DNA from: Bacteroidales bacterium
GTDB lineage: Bacteria; Bacteroidota; Bacteroidia; Bacteroidales; F082
Assembly (NCBI GenBank): GCA_017616675.1
Contig: JAFZXR010000078.1
Location: 1 to 5,668 of the forward strand
Reading direction: 5' to 3'
Length of the DNA: 5,668 nucleotides
Positions within the stretch are counted from its first letter, which is position 1. The number at the start of each line of letters is the position of its first letter. Position numbers and translations under genes: made by a program. The notes below the pieces were generated by a model, which was not told the origin of the DNA, did no database searches, and saw only the letters and a program-made list of their open reading frames with translations. Shown here piece by piece: positions 1-5,627 of the stretch.

Positions 1-321
1 CTCACCGAAATATTTTCTGCGCTCGCTGTGACCGATGATGCAGCAGCTTACTCCTATCGAGTCGAGCATCTTGGCCGAGACCTCACCAGTGTAAGCTCCT
101 GATTCCCAAGCGGCTACGTTTTGTGCGCCCACTTCAAACAGTTCATGCTCCGAAGCCTCGTCGGTAGCGAGTTCGAGGTAAGGAAATGGAGGGCAGATTA
201 TCACTTCGCACGACGGTTGTTTCTCGTCGAGGAGTTTTTCGAGGTCTTCGATAAGGGTTTGGGCTTCCTCGAAATCGAGGTTCATTTTCCAGTTGCCGGC
301 AACGATTTTATTTCTTTTCAT
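1..321 (-). CDS. tpiA: Triose-phosphate isomerase, N-terminal 107 residues (runs off the window)
   Basis: This gene encodes cytosolic triose-phosphate isomerase, which interconverts dihydroxyacetone phosphate and glyceraldehyde 3-phosphate in glycolysis and gluconeogenesis. Reading the minus strand from the ATG at 321 gives 107 codons with no stop, so the gene continues past position 1. The usual length is about 250 residues, so a little over half is missing. Visible hallmarks are KIVAGNWKMN at residues 5-14, with the substrate-binding Asn10 and Lys12, then GAQN at 65-68, GAYTGEVSAKML at 75-86, and IIGHSERRKYFGE at 95-107, with the electrophilic His98 and Ser99. The catalytic glutamate and the phosphate-gripping loop 6 lie outside the window. 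The start is fixed by the family N-terminus. There is no clear Shine-Dalgarno sequence, only an A/T-rich leader. A Bacteroidetes-type -7 box lies 33 bases upstream, so it is probably transcribed separately from the propeller genes. Identity is secure. Confidence 0.97.
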   Translation of the reverse strand, partial: MKRNKIVAGNWKMNLDFEEAQTLIEDLEKLLDEKQPSCEVIICPPFPYLELATDEASEHELFEVGAQNVAAWESGAYTGEVSAKMLDSIGVSCCIIGHSERRKYFGE

Positions 322-354
322 GATATGATGGTTTTAATTATTATCTTTAAAATG

Positions 355-362
355 CAAAGATA
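355..362 (-). promoter_or_regulatory. Putative -7 promoter box of tpiA
   Basis: On the minus strand this reads TATCTTTG, an exact match to the TAnnTTTG -7 element used by the Bacteroidetes primary sigma factor. It ends 33 bases upstream of the tpiA ATG, so a start site about 7 bases downstream would leave a leader of roughly 25 bases. No TTTG or TTG -33 element lies at the expected 19-21 base spacing; that stretch falls at the inner edge of the 378-405 hairpin. The call rests on the -7 box and its position only. The same TATCTTTGCA ten-mer precedes the propeller gene at 2845. Confidence 0.55.
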
Positions 363-377
363 ATAAAATTTCTTCTT

Positions 378-417
378 GTTACTTTTTTCTTGATAAAAAA
401 GTAACCAAAAAATCAAG
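378..417. repeat. Perfect 11-bp hairpin with a loop complementary to a downstream motif (possible pseudoknot)
   Basis: GTTACTTTTTT at 378-388 and AAAAAAGTAAC at 395-405 form a perfect 11-bp inverted repeat around the six-base loop CTTGAT (389-394). The sequence ATCAAG at 412-417 is the exact reverse complement of that loop, so an H-type pseudoknot could form in RNA from either strand. The element is intergenic, between the tpiA promoter box and the end of the propeller gene. From memory, intergenic sequences of this general shape (a T-rich/A-rich stem, a CTTGAT-like loop and a downstream ATCAAG) recur in Bacteroidetes genomes, but I cannot check copy number here. Its function is unknown. It could be a dispersed repeat, a transcript-end structure or an RNA-protein site. 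Confidence 0.6.
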
Positions 418-450
418 CGCCATACAAAGCTCTAACCGCTGTATGGCGCT
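407..450 (-). terminator. Rho-independent terminator of the propeller gene pair
   Basis: On the minus strand a perfect 11-bp stem, AGCGCCATACA (450-440) pairing with TGTATGGCGCT (426-416), encloses a 13-base loop. Three bases later comes a run of six T (412-407), and after GGTTAC another six T. The G/C-rich base followed by a T run fits an intrinsic terminator placed 49 bases past the stop codon of the 499-1770 gene. The stem shares two bases with the ATCAAG half of the adjacent pseudoknot-like repeat, so the two structures may compete. In the plus direction the hairpin has no T run after it. Confidence 0.7.
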
Positions 451-467
451 GGCCAATGCTGTAAACC

Positions 468-489
468 CTTTGGGAGCAATGCCCTAAAG
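468..489. other. Weak stem-loop just past the propeller gene stop
   Basis: CTTTGGG at 468-474 can pair with CCCTAAAG at 482-489, leaving a single bulged T and a seven-base loop. It lies nine bases after the stop codon of the 499-1770 gene and before the stronger terminator. There is no T run beside it. It may simply protect the 3' end of the mRNA, or it may be chance. Together with the two hairpins at 378-405 and 416-450 it fills most of this intergenic gap. Confidence 0.3.
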
Positions 490-498
490 ATTTCCCTA

Positions 499-1770
499 TT
501 ATTCTATAGTAACCTCATATAAACGACTATTTCTTGTGTTGTCGTTTTTATACAAGAAATAGGCTTTGCCGTTGTAGATGCGGAGGTTTTCGATGAATGG
601 GAAACCTCCAAACACTGCAATGGTTTCCGCTGTTCCGTTTTCGATGTTGATTTTCTTTAATGTGGTAATGCCGTTTTCAACGAAAGTTGTGTAGAACCTG
701 CCTGTCGCGGCATCGAGAAGCACTTTCTTGCCCCATTTCTTGATAACACGCATCTCGCCGCTCCAATGACGGTATTTGTGAAAAGTGAGTGGATATTCAC
801 AGACATATTCCCCTAAATTATTGTAAATAAATGTCTTATCTTCATCAAATGAGAAAAGATATAGATTGTTGTCGTAAGAAAAAATCGGGTCGTAAGTCGG
901 TTTGCAGAACAAATCGCCACTGCGTCGAGGGAGGCCCCACTTGTATTTGATAGCAAAATAAATATAATCACGCCCTTCTTCGTTCACGCAATGATGGAAC
1001 TCGTGCGGCTGTTTGTCGCCACCTATGTTAAAATAATAGTAAAATATCTCCTGATCGAAATAAAAATACCGACCTCCAACGATTACGCTATCGGTGGCAC
1101 AAGCAATATTTGAAAACGCTGTATAAAACTCCATCAGCGGATAGTGATATAACAATTCCATCGCCATGGTCTTGCCCATCAATGTCTTATGTCCTATTTG
1201 CCATACATCATCATTGGAAATTATATGCATCTCTCCAAATACATCTTTAAAAATATTGTAATAATCAGGACTGATTTTCAATTCGGTAAGGGTATCGCAA
1301 TTGAAATTCAGATGCAGAATTGCGTTATTGCGGCGGCGTTGCGCGAGAAGATAGATGCCTTTCTCATTGATTTCGAAATCCTTGACTGTAACAATCTTGT
1401 TATCGTAAGCCACATGCGGCACATTTTCAACAAACTCGACCTCTGGCAACTGCAGACGCGTAGGCGTCATTTTGATTACAATTCTTTTGTTAACATCAAG
1501 ACTATCAATAATATACGTGATATTTTCAAACGAAAGATGGCTAGCATAGATAGTGTCGCCAGGTTGTGAATGCTTCAGCGAAAACTGTCCGTCCTTATTG
1601 GTTACGGCGAGGATTGTGGAGTCGATGGCATAGATACCCGCGTCGCGAATCGGCTTGTTACGGTTGTCGAGACACACGCCGTTGATGACAGTGTTTTGAG
1701 CCGAGACGTAAAGTGGTGACAGAACTATTAGAACAAATGAGAAAAATAAAAGTAACGATTTGATTTTCAT
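499..1770 (-). CDS. Secreted protein: carboxypeptidase-regulatory-like domain plus beta-propeller-like domain
   Basis: This 423-residue protein has no assigned function that I recognise. Residues 1-24 are a signal peptide (MKIK, then a Leu/Phe-rich core, ending VSA|Q) for export across the inner membrane. Residues about 28-102 look like a carboxypeptidase-regulatory-like beta-sandwich (INGVCLDNRNKPI, AVTNKDGQFSL and GDTIYASHLSFEN), a domain common at the N-terminus of Bacteroidetes envelope proteins. From about 127 to the end runs a repetitive beta-rich region of the six-bladed propeller type, ending in NGKAYFLYK. It is a paralogue of the gene upstream (1781-2845). An in-frame ATG 16 codons further upstream exists, but it would overlap that gene and bury the signal peptide, so the start at 1770, ten bases after the upstream stop, is preferred. 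The two genes probably share a transcript ending at the 407-450 terminator. Surface or periplasmic binding is a guess. No catalytic motif is visible. Confidence 0.85.
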   Translation of the reverse strand: MKIKSLLLFFSFVLIVLSPLYVSAQNTVINGVCLDNRNKPIRDAGIYAIDSTILAVTNKDGQFSLKHSQPGDTIYASHLSFENITYIIDSLDVNKRIVIKMTPTRLQLPEVEFVENVPHVAYDNKIVTVKDFEINEKGIYLLAQRRRNNAILHLNFNCDTLTELKISPDYYNIFKDVFGEMHIISNDDVWQIGHKTLMGKTMAMELLYHYPLMEFYTAFSNIACATDSVIVGGRYFYFDQEIFYYYFNIGGDKQPHEFHHCVNEEGRDYIYFAIKYKWGLPRRSGDLFCKPTYDPIFSYDNNLYLFSFDEDKTFIYNNLGEYVCEYPLTFHKYRHWSGEMRVIKKWGKKVLLDAATGRFYTTFVENGITTLKKINIENGTAETIAVFGGFPFIENLRIYNGKAYFLYKNDNTRNSRLYEVTIE

Positions 1771-1780
1771 AGAATTAAGT

Positions 1781-2845
1781 TTAATTAAGCTTTGTTTTTT
1801 CGATATATGAAACATCAATATTTCCTGAGTCTTTCTTCCTTTTCAGAGAATAGAGATTACCTTTATAAATTATCATTTTATAGCTCAGATATTGATTAGC
1901 GCTGGCGCGAGGGATTGTCTTTCCAGTTTTCACGTCGATTTCGTTCAAAGTTGATCCGAAAATGGTGTAAAACTTACCCCAGGCGCGATCCTGATAGATG
2001 ATATGCCGCCAGAAAGTCTCCTTGTCGGGATACACGATATCGCAGCTATGAAGCAGGTTCAAAGCCTCGTCATACGTGCCGATCTTGCGGTTTTGATGGT
2101 CGAAATAAAACAAGATGTCGTGCGAATGCCCAAGATATGCCTGCTCCGGCCGCATCCACACATTTTTCAGGAATGACCGCCAATCATCGTCATTCGGACC
2201 GAACCACAATCCGCCAGAACGTGATGAATGAGCCACATGCCATTGAACTTCCTGCGGAATCTCGCTAAGTCGCTGAAGGTCGTTGTTACAAAAGACTGGC
2301 TCGCGCTCTTTTTTCTGCGGACTAATCCTATAAAAATCAAGCAGATAGCCACTAGCACGGATGTCGCAGAAATAAACGTATTGGTCGGTCATGAAGAGGC
2401 ATCGGCCCAGCACTTCGCGATAGTGGTTTTTCTCCACTGGGAAGGCGTAATAATGCTTATTTTCAATATTAACTATCTGATACAGAGTATCTTGCGTCAC
2501 GATTTGGATATTGTCGGCGATGTCTAATTCCAGACTCGTCGGCTTGAGTCTTTCAGGGATGGCGATGGTGTCGAGAGGCTCGAAAACCATATTAGTCACA
2601 AGAATACGGAAGTTCTTTTGTGAGTTGCTTCGTCTTTGAAGGATAAAAAACTTATCGTCGGCAATCTCGAAATCGACCATCACATATTTGTAATCGCGGT
2701 ATGCCTTGATCTTTTCGGCTGTGACCATCGCCTGATCGAGCACAATATTCTTCACAATTACTGAAGAATCCTGCTGAGCAATGATACATTTGGGTAATAA
2801 GAATATTATGGTTAATACTATAAATATAACCGATATTTTTCGCAT
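1781..2845 (-). CDS. Secreted beta-propeller-like protein, paralogue of the downstream gene
   Basis: This is a 354-residue exported protein of unknown function. Residues 1-23 form a signal peptide with a long hydrophobic core ending CIIA|QQ. Cys20 follows Lys19, so it does not fit a lipobox. There is no full carboxypeptidase-regulatory domain, but residues 34-45 (IVLDQAMVTAEK) resemble the linker that normally follows one (LxEVVVTA). The rest, about 53-354, is a beta-rich propeller-like region that aligns with the downstream protein. Examples are VMVDFEIADDKFFILQRR against VTVKDFEINEKGIYLLAQRR, and GKFYTIF against GRFYTTF. A run of tryptophans and aromatics at 202-239 has no counterpart motif that I recognise. 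The gene starts 34 bases after the permease stop, preceded by its own promoter-like box, so it probably heads a two-gene unit. The ATG is supported by the signal peptide. Confidence 0.83.
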   Translation of the reverse strand: MRKISVIFIVLTIIFLLPKCIIAQQDSSVIVKNIVLDQAMVTAEKIKAYRDYKYVMVDFEIADDKFFILQRRSNSQKNFRILVTNMVFEPLDTIAIPERLKPTSLELDIADNIQIVTQDTLYQIVNIENKHYYAFPVEKNHYREVLGRCLFMTDQYVYFCDIRASGYLLDFYRISPQKKEREPVFCNNDLQRLSEIPQEVQWHVAHSSRSGGLWFGPNDDDWRSFLKNVWMRPEQAYLGHSHDILFYFDHQNRKIGTYDEALNLLHSCDIVYPDKETFWRHIIYQDRAWGKFYTIFGSTLNEIDVKTGKTIPRASANQYLSYKMIIYKGNLYSLKRKKDSGNIDVSYIEKTKLN

Positions 2846-2864
2846 CAGATTAAGTTTTACCTTG

Positions 2865-2872
2865 CAAAGATA
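2865..2872 (-). promoter_or_regulatory. Putative -7 promoter box of the propeller gene pair
   Basis: The minus strand reads TATCTTTG, an exact TAnnTTTG match, ending 19 bases before the ATG at 2845. A start about 7 bases downstream would give a leader near 12 bases. No convincing TTG-type -33 element is present at 19-21 bases, where the sequence is the end of the permease gene. The box suggests the propeller genes can be transcribed independently of the upstream permease operon, although read-through is possible because no terminator hairpin separates them. Confidence 0.5.
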
Positions 2873-2879
2873 CGAAAAA

Positions 2880-3938
2880 TTATTTTATCCTCACCCTTGG
2901 GTCTAAAATTCCATAAATAATATCCACAACAATGTTGATAATAATCAGCATCACTCCTATTAATAATACGGCGCCCATGACGACGGGGAAGTCGAATTTG
3001 TCGAGCGCATCGACGATGACAACGCCGATTCCTTTCCAGTCGAAGACATATTCAACGAAGACGGCACCTGCGAGAAGGCTTGCGAACCATCCGGAAACTG
3101 CAGTAACCACTGGCGTCATAGCGTTTCGGAGAGCATGAACGCCGATGACACGCCATTTCTTCAAACCTTTGGCTTTCGCTGTGCGTATATAATCCATTGA
3201 CATCACTTCGAGCAAGGTTGTTCGTGTAAGTTCAGTGATAACCGCCAAAGGCCTCAAACCAAGCGTCAATGCTGGTAAGATGAGGTTTTTCAAGTCGAGA
3301 TAGGCACCATTGCCATAATCGTCAACGGAGAAAAGGCTTCCGGTCATGCTCAACCCTGTGACGGATTCAAGGACGAAGCCGAAAAGCCACGCTATGAGGA
3401 TTGCGGCGAAAAACGAAGGCAGCGACATTCCTATCGTGGTGATAAACAAGGTGAAACGGTTCAAAAAGTTGCTGTTTACGATGGCAGTGAGAACGCCGAG
3501 TAAAACTCCTATCACAAAGGCGAAAAGTATCGACACGAAAGCGAGTATCAAAGTGTTAGGGAAAGCCTCGGAAAGTATTGTCCCCACTGGCCTTTTGCTC
3601 TGATACGAATAGCGCAGATACGGCGTTTTGAAGATGATTTTCGTGCTGCCGACAGTAGCAATTCGGGCATACGGTTCATATTTCGTCAAATCTTTATTTT
3701 CGTTGTAAAACGAGATAAAAGAAAGGTCATTCAAGTAGTCAACATATTGTTTACCAATGCTTTGATCGAGTCCGAGTTCATGACGGATAGCCTGAACATC
3801 GCTCTCATCGGCACGCTGACCGAGCATCATGCGGACAGGGTCGCCGGGAACTATTGTGAAAAGGAAAAACACCAGCGTCGCCACGCCCCAGAGGACGAGG
3901 ATGCCGTAGAGTATTTTTCTCACAATGTACGCAAACAT
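2880..3938 (-). CDS. ABC transporter permease, DppB/OppB type
   Basis: This is an inner-membrane permease subunit of the peptide/nickel (PepT) class of ABC importers, 352 residues long, slightly longer than typical DppB. The family signatures are all present. TM1 is at about 9-30, followed by PGDPVRMMLGQRA (31-43) and the helix ending in HELGLDQSIGKQYVDYL. An extended periplasmic stretch at about 70-125 ends in SYQSKRPVGTILSEAFPNTL, and GMSLPSFFAAI is at 170-180. The cytoplasmic EAA loop is DYIRTAKAKGLKKWRVIGVH (249-268), then ALRNAMTPVVT. Next is AGAVFVEYVFDWKGIG (290-305), a last helix at about 320-344, and the terminal DPRVR. About six membrane segments are expected. The usual GDLG before the SYQ motif is replaced by PYLR. 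No partner permease (DppC), ATPase or solute-binding protein is in the window, so substrate and complex are unknown. It starts one base after the DoxX-like stop, so it is in that operon. Confidence 0.95.
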   Translation of the reverse strand: MFAYIVRKILYGILVLWGVATLVFFLFTIVPGDPVRMMLGQRADESDVQAIRHELGLDQSIGKQYVDYLNDLSFISFYNENKDLTKYEPYARIATVGSTKIIFKTPYLRYSYQSKRPVGTILSEAFPNTLILAFVSILFAFVIGVLLGVLTAIVNSNFLNRFTLFITTIGMSLPSFFAAILIAWLFGFVLESVTGLSMTGSLFSVDDYGNGAYLDLKNLILPALTLGLRPLAVITELTRTTLLEVMSMDYIRTAKAKGLKKWRVIGVHALRNAMTPVVTAVSGWFASLLAGAVFVEYVFDWKGIGVVIVDALDKFDFPVVMGAVLLIGVMLIIINIVVDIIYGILDPRVRIK

Positions 3939-3939
3939 A

Positions 3940-5031
3940 TTATTTCACAAGCGGAAAGTCGATCTTCGACCACTTTTTCTTGATGACTCCTTCGTTAAAC
4001 AGAATCAGTCCGGGATTCGAGCGTACCATGGTCTTCAGCTCGAGCTCGTCACCATAATAAACGTCGTTGAAAATCAGGTATTCTTCGTTCAGTTTCTCAA
4101 CAATTTCAGGCGATGCGGCGGTCAGCCAAATATAGTCAAATCCTTGATTATAAGCCACTTCCGTCATCTTGATACAGTTCTCAAAATCTTTTTCAGTCAT
4201 CTCTTCGAGATAAGGAGCCACGAAGACGTAAAGATTTTCTGAATCGTAAAGAATATGTGTCATATCCTCGCCTTCCGCGTCAAGAATAGCAAATCCGAGG
4301 GTGTTGGAGCCGCCTTCCGAGCGTTGCGAAACGAAGGTCCACTGGCTCATCCACACGCTGTCGTTCCAAGGGTAGTTCGGTGACTCAAACTCTTGAGTCT
4401 CACCGGTTTCGTTGTTCTGATACTTTACAAAAATTTTGCCTGCATCGTAGCCATTAGGGGTCAGTGTGGCGCCTACTTTCCATTCGGTGAAGTCGACCAC
4501 AGGCAAATGGCGGATGTTATAAATCTCAAATCCGACGAACAAACCCATGAATATGATCGCTAAAATCCATTGCCCAAGAAGCGTTAACCGTTTGTTTTTC
4601 AACGATTTATTGTTAATAACAACAGGCAACAGCACTGCATCGATGACTATGTTTTTCCAGAAAGTCTGCCAGTTGGTGAGTTTGATGGCCGTTCCGAAGC
4701 AGCCGCAGTCGGGAACGAGGTCGTACATGGCATCGAAGAACGTGGTGGCGGTGAAAAAGATCATGAGGAGGGTCGCGCCGAGCGTAGCGAGGCGCGGTAA
4801 GACGTTGGTTATCAAACAGATACCAACAATAAATTCCGCCAAGATCATTATTACGGCAAGGACTAAAGCGGCTTCATTGAGCCACTCTATGCCGTATGCG
4901 GCGAAGTAGTCGAGCATCTTATACTTCGTACCAAGCGGGTCGACACCCTTCGTGAAACTGCTGAAAATAAACAGCAATCCGACGAGTATCCTGCAAACCG
5001 CAACCACCGTTTTCTTTGCCGAACAAGCCAT
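3940..5031 (-). CDS. DoxX/MauE-like membrane protein with a C-terminal thioredoxin-like domain lacking CxxC
   Basis: This is a 363-residue inner-membrane protein. Residues 1-140 form a four-helix DoxX/MauE-like bundle (segments near 9-29, 50-75, 80-100 and 122-140), with GLLFIFSSFTKGVDPLGTKYK after the first helix and DCGCFG at 108-113. The Cys-Gly-Cys pair is typical of MauE-like members tied to thiol redox. A fifth helix at about 149-170 leads to a soluble domain, probably periplasmic. Its last 110 residues resemble a TlpA-like thioredoxin fold: a strand LYVFVAPYLEEM where the active site would be, a long helix, FDYIWLTAASPE, and the end PGLILFNEGVIKKKW. The CxxC motif is missing. From memory NCBI names relatives the BT_3928 family. 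The gene overlaps the DUF1599 stop by one base (TAATG), implying coupled translation, with a purine-rich AAGGAAAG upstream of the start. Family membership is confident; redox activity is inference. Confidence 0.88.
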   Translation of the reverse strand: MACSAKKTVVAVCRILVGLLFIFSSFTKGVDPLGTKYKMLDYFAAYGIEWLNEAALVLAVIMILAEFIVGICLITNVLPRLATLGATLLMIFFTATTFFDAMYDLVPDCGCFGTAIKLTNWQTFWKNIVIDAVLLPVVINNKSLKNKRLTLLGQWILAIIFMGLFVGFEIYNIRHLPVVDFTEWKVGATLTPNGYDAGKIFVKYQNNETGETQEFESPNYPWNDSVWMSQWTFVSQRSEGGSNTLGFAILDAEGEDMTHILYDSENLYVFVAPYLEEMTEKDFENCIKMTEVAYNQGFDYIWLTAASPEIVEKLNEEYLIFNDVYYGDELELKTMVRSNPGLILFNEGVIKKKWSKIDFPLVK

Positions 5032-5582
5032 TATTCTTTCTTTCCTTCGTTAATCAAAATCAGACAAAAAACGGCGTAATTGATCATGTCGAAGTAGTTC
5101 GCGTCGAGGCCTTCCGAAATAAGAGTCTTGCCATTGTTATCCTCTATCTCTTTGACTCTCAATATCTTCATCAGAATCAAATCGGTCATCGATGAGATTC
5201 TCATGCTGCGCCAAGCCTCATCGTAGTCGTGGTTTTTCTTCGACATCAGGTCGAAAGCCTCGTCGAGAACCTTTTTATAGAGTTCTGATGCCTTTTCATA
5301 ATCCAAATCAGGCTGCTCTACCACGCCGAGTTGCAGTTGGATTATCGCCATTGCCGAATAGTTGATGATACCGATGAATTCCGGCTCAATGCCTTCATTT
5401 ACAAGGCGTTCCTTCTTTCTCTGCAAGCTCCTGATTCTGTTAGCTTTAATGAAAATCTGGTCGGTAAGCGACTCGGTGCGCATTATTCGCCACGCCGCAC
5501 CGTAATCCTGCATCTTCTTGTCGAAAATATCGCGGCACTGCGCCACCACTTGCTGATATTCTGCTGTCGTATCTCTCTTCAT
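5031..5582 (-). CDS. DUF1599 protein with two tandem copies of the domain
   Basis: This is a 183-residue cytosolic, mostly helical protein with no signal peptide. It consists of two homologous halves, about 9-86 and 99-180. Each carries the pattern K-x-x-DY-x-x-AW-R-x-M-R-x-x-S-x-TD (DY at 26-27 and 119-120; AWR at 30-32 and 123-125; TD at 40-41 and 133-134), then a basic/acidic stretch, EGI/EGL, and a closing helix with INYS or INYA. This matches DUF1599, which I recall Pfam also calling nucleotide modification associated domain 1. Its activity is not established as far as I know. It is first in the operon with the DoxX-like and permease genes and diverges from a likely folP start, a neighbourhood I remember from other Bacteroidetes. 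A nucleotide or folate link is inference from context only. The ATG at 5582 gives the expected N-terminus. Confidence 0.9.
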   Translation of the reverse strand: MKRDTTAEYQQVVAQCRDIFDKKMQDYGAAWRIMRTESLTDQIFIKANRIRSLQRKKERLVNEGIEPEFIGIINYSAMAIIQLQLGVVEQPDLDYEKASELYKKVLDEAFDLMSKKNHDYDEAWRSMRISSMTDLILMKILRVKEIEDNNGKTLISEGLDANYFDMINYAVFCLILINEGKKE

Positions 5583-5596
5583 TGAAAAAATTTTTA

Positions 5597-5604
5597 TAAT
5601 TTTG
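5597..5604 (+). promoter_or_regulatory. Putative -7 box for the rightward (folP-like) gene
   Basis: TAATTTTG matches TAnnTTTG exactly and lies 23 bases before the ATG at 5628, a normal leader distance for this phylum. No -33 TTTG is seen at 19-21 bases, a stretch that falls within the first codons of the DUF1599 gene. With the minus-strand box at 5611-5618 it makes a 7-bp perfect inverted repeat (TAATTTT, eight bases, AAAATTA), so the two start regions overlap head-on. Confidence 0.4.
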
Positions 5605-5610
5605 CGATTG

Positions 5611-5618
5611 TAAAATTA
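5611..5618 (-). promoter_or_regulatory. Putative -7 box for the DUF1599-DoxX-permease operon
   Basis: The minus strand reads TAATTTTA, one mismatch from TAnnTTTG (final G to A), 28 bases before the ATG at 5582. A start about 7 bases downstream would fall inside the opposing -7 box at 5597-5604. No -33 element is evident. The call depends on the spacing and on the symmetry with the plus-strand box, so it is tentative. Confidence 0.3.
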
Positions 5619-5627
5619 CACATTTTT

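Noticed and set aside
121..363. An 80-codon plus-strand open frame at the left edge
   Set aside because: It is antisense to tpiA, whose family motifs are unmistakable on the minus strand.
1189..1569. A 126-codon open frame on the plus strand
   Set aside because: It lies wholly antisense within the propeller gene, has no promoter or recognisable motif, and the opposite frame has a signal peptide and homologous domains.
1774..1797. TTAATTAA-rich repeat between the propeller genes as a possible regulatory site
   Set aside because: It is explained by the stop codon context of the upstream gene plus the A/T-rich leader of the next. Its only notable part is the nine-base motif reported separately.
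1771..1818. A 16-codon upstream extension of the 499-1770 gene starting at the ATG at 1818
   Set aside because: It would overlap the upstream gene by 38 bases and place the signal peptide at residue 17. The ATG at 1770 gives a standard signal peptide and shares the leader motif of the paralogue.
2167..2358. A 63-codon minus-strand open frame
   Set aside because: It is an out-of-frame shadow inside the 1781-2845 gene, with no start context or motif.
2777..2845. Lipoprotein signal for the 1781-2845 product, based on Cys20
   Set aside because: The residues before the cysteine are Leu-Pro-Lys, and Lys at -1 does not fit a lipobox. Cleavage after Ala23 before Gln-Gln fits signal peptidase I better.
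4547..4909. A 120-codon open frame on the plus strand
   Set aside because: It is antisense to the membrane helices of the DoxX-like gene, and its basic composition is what the complement of hydrophobic codons produces.
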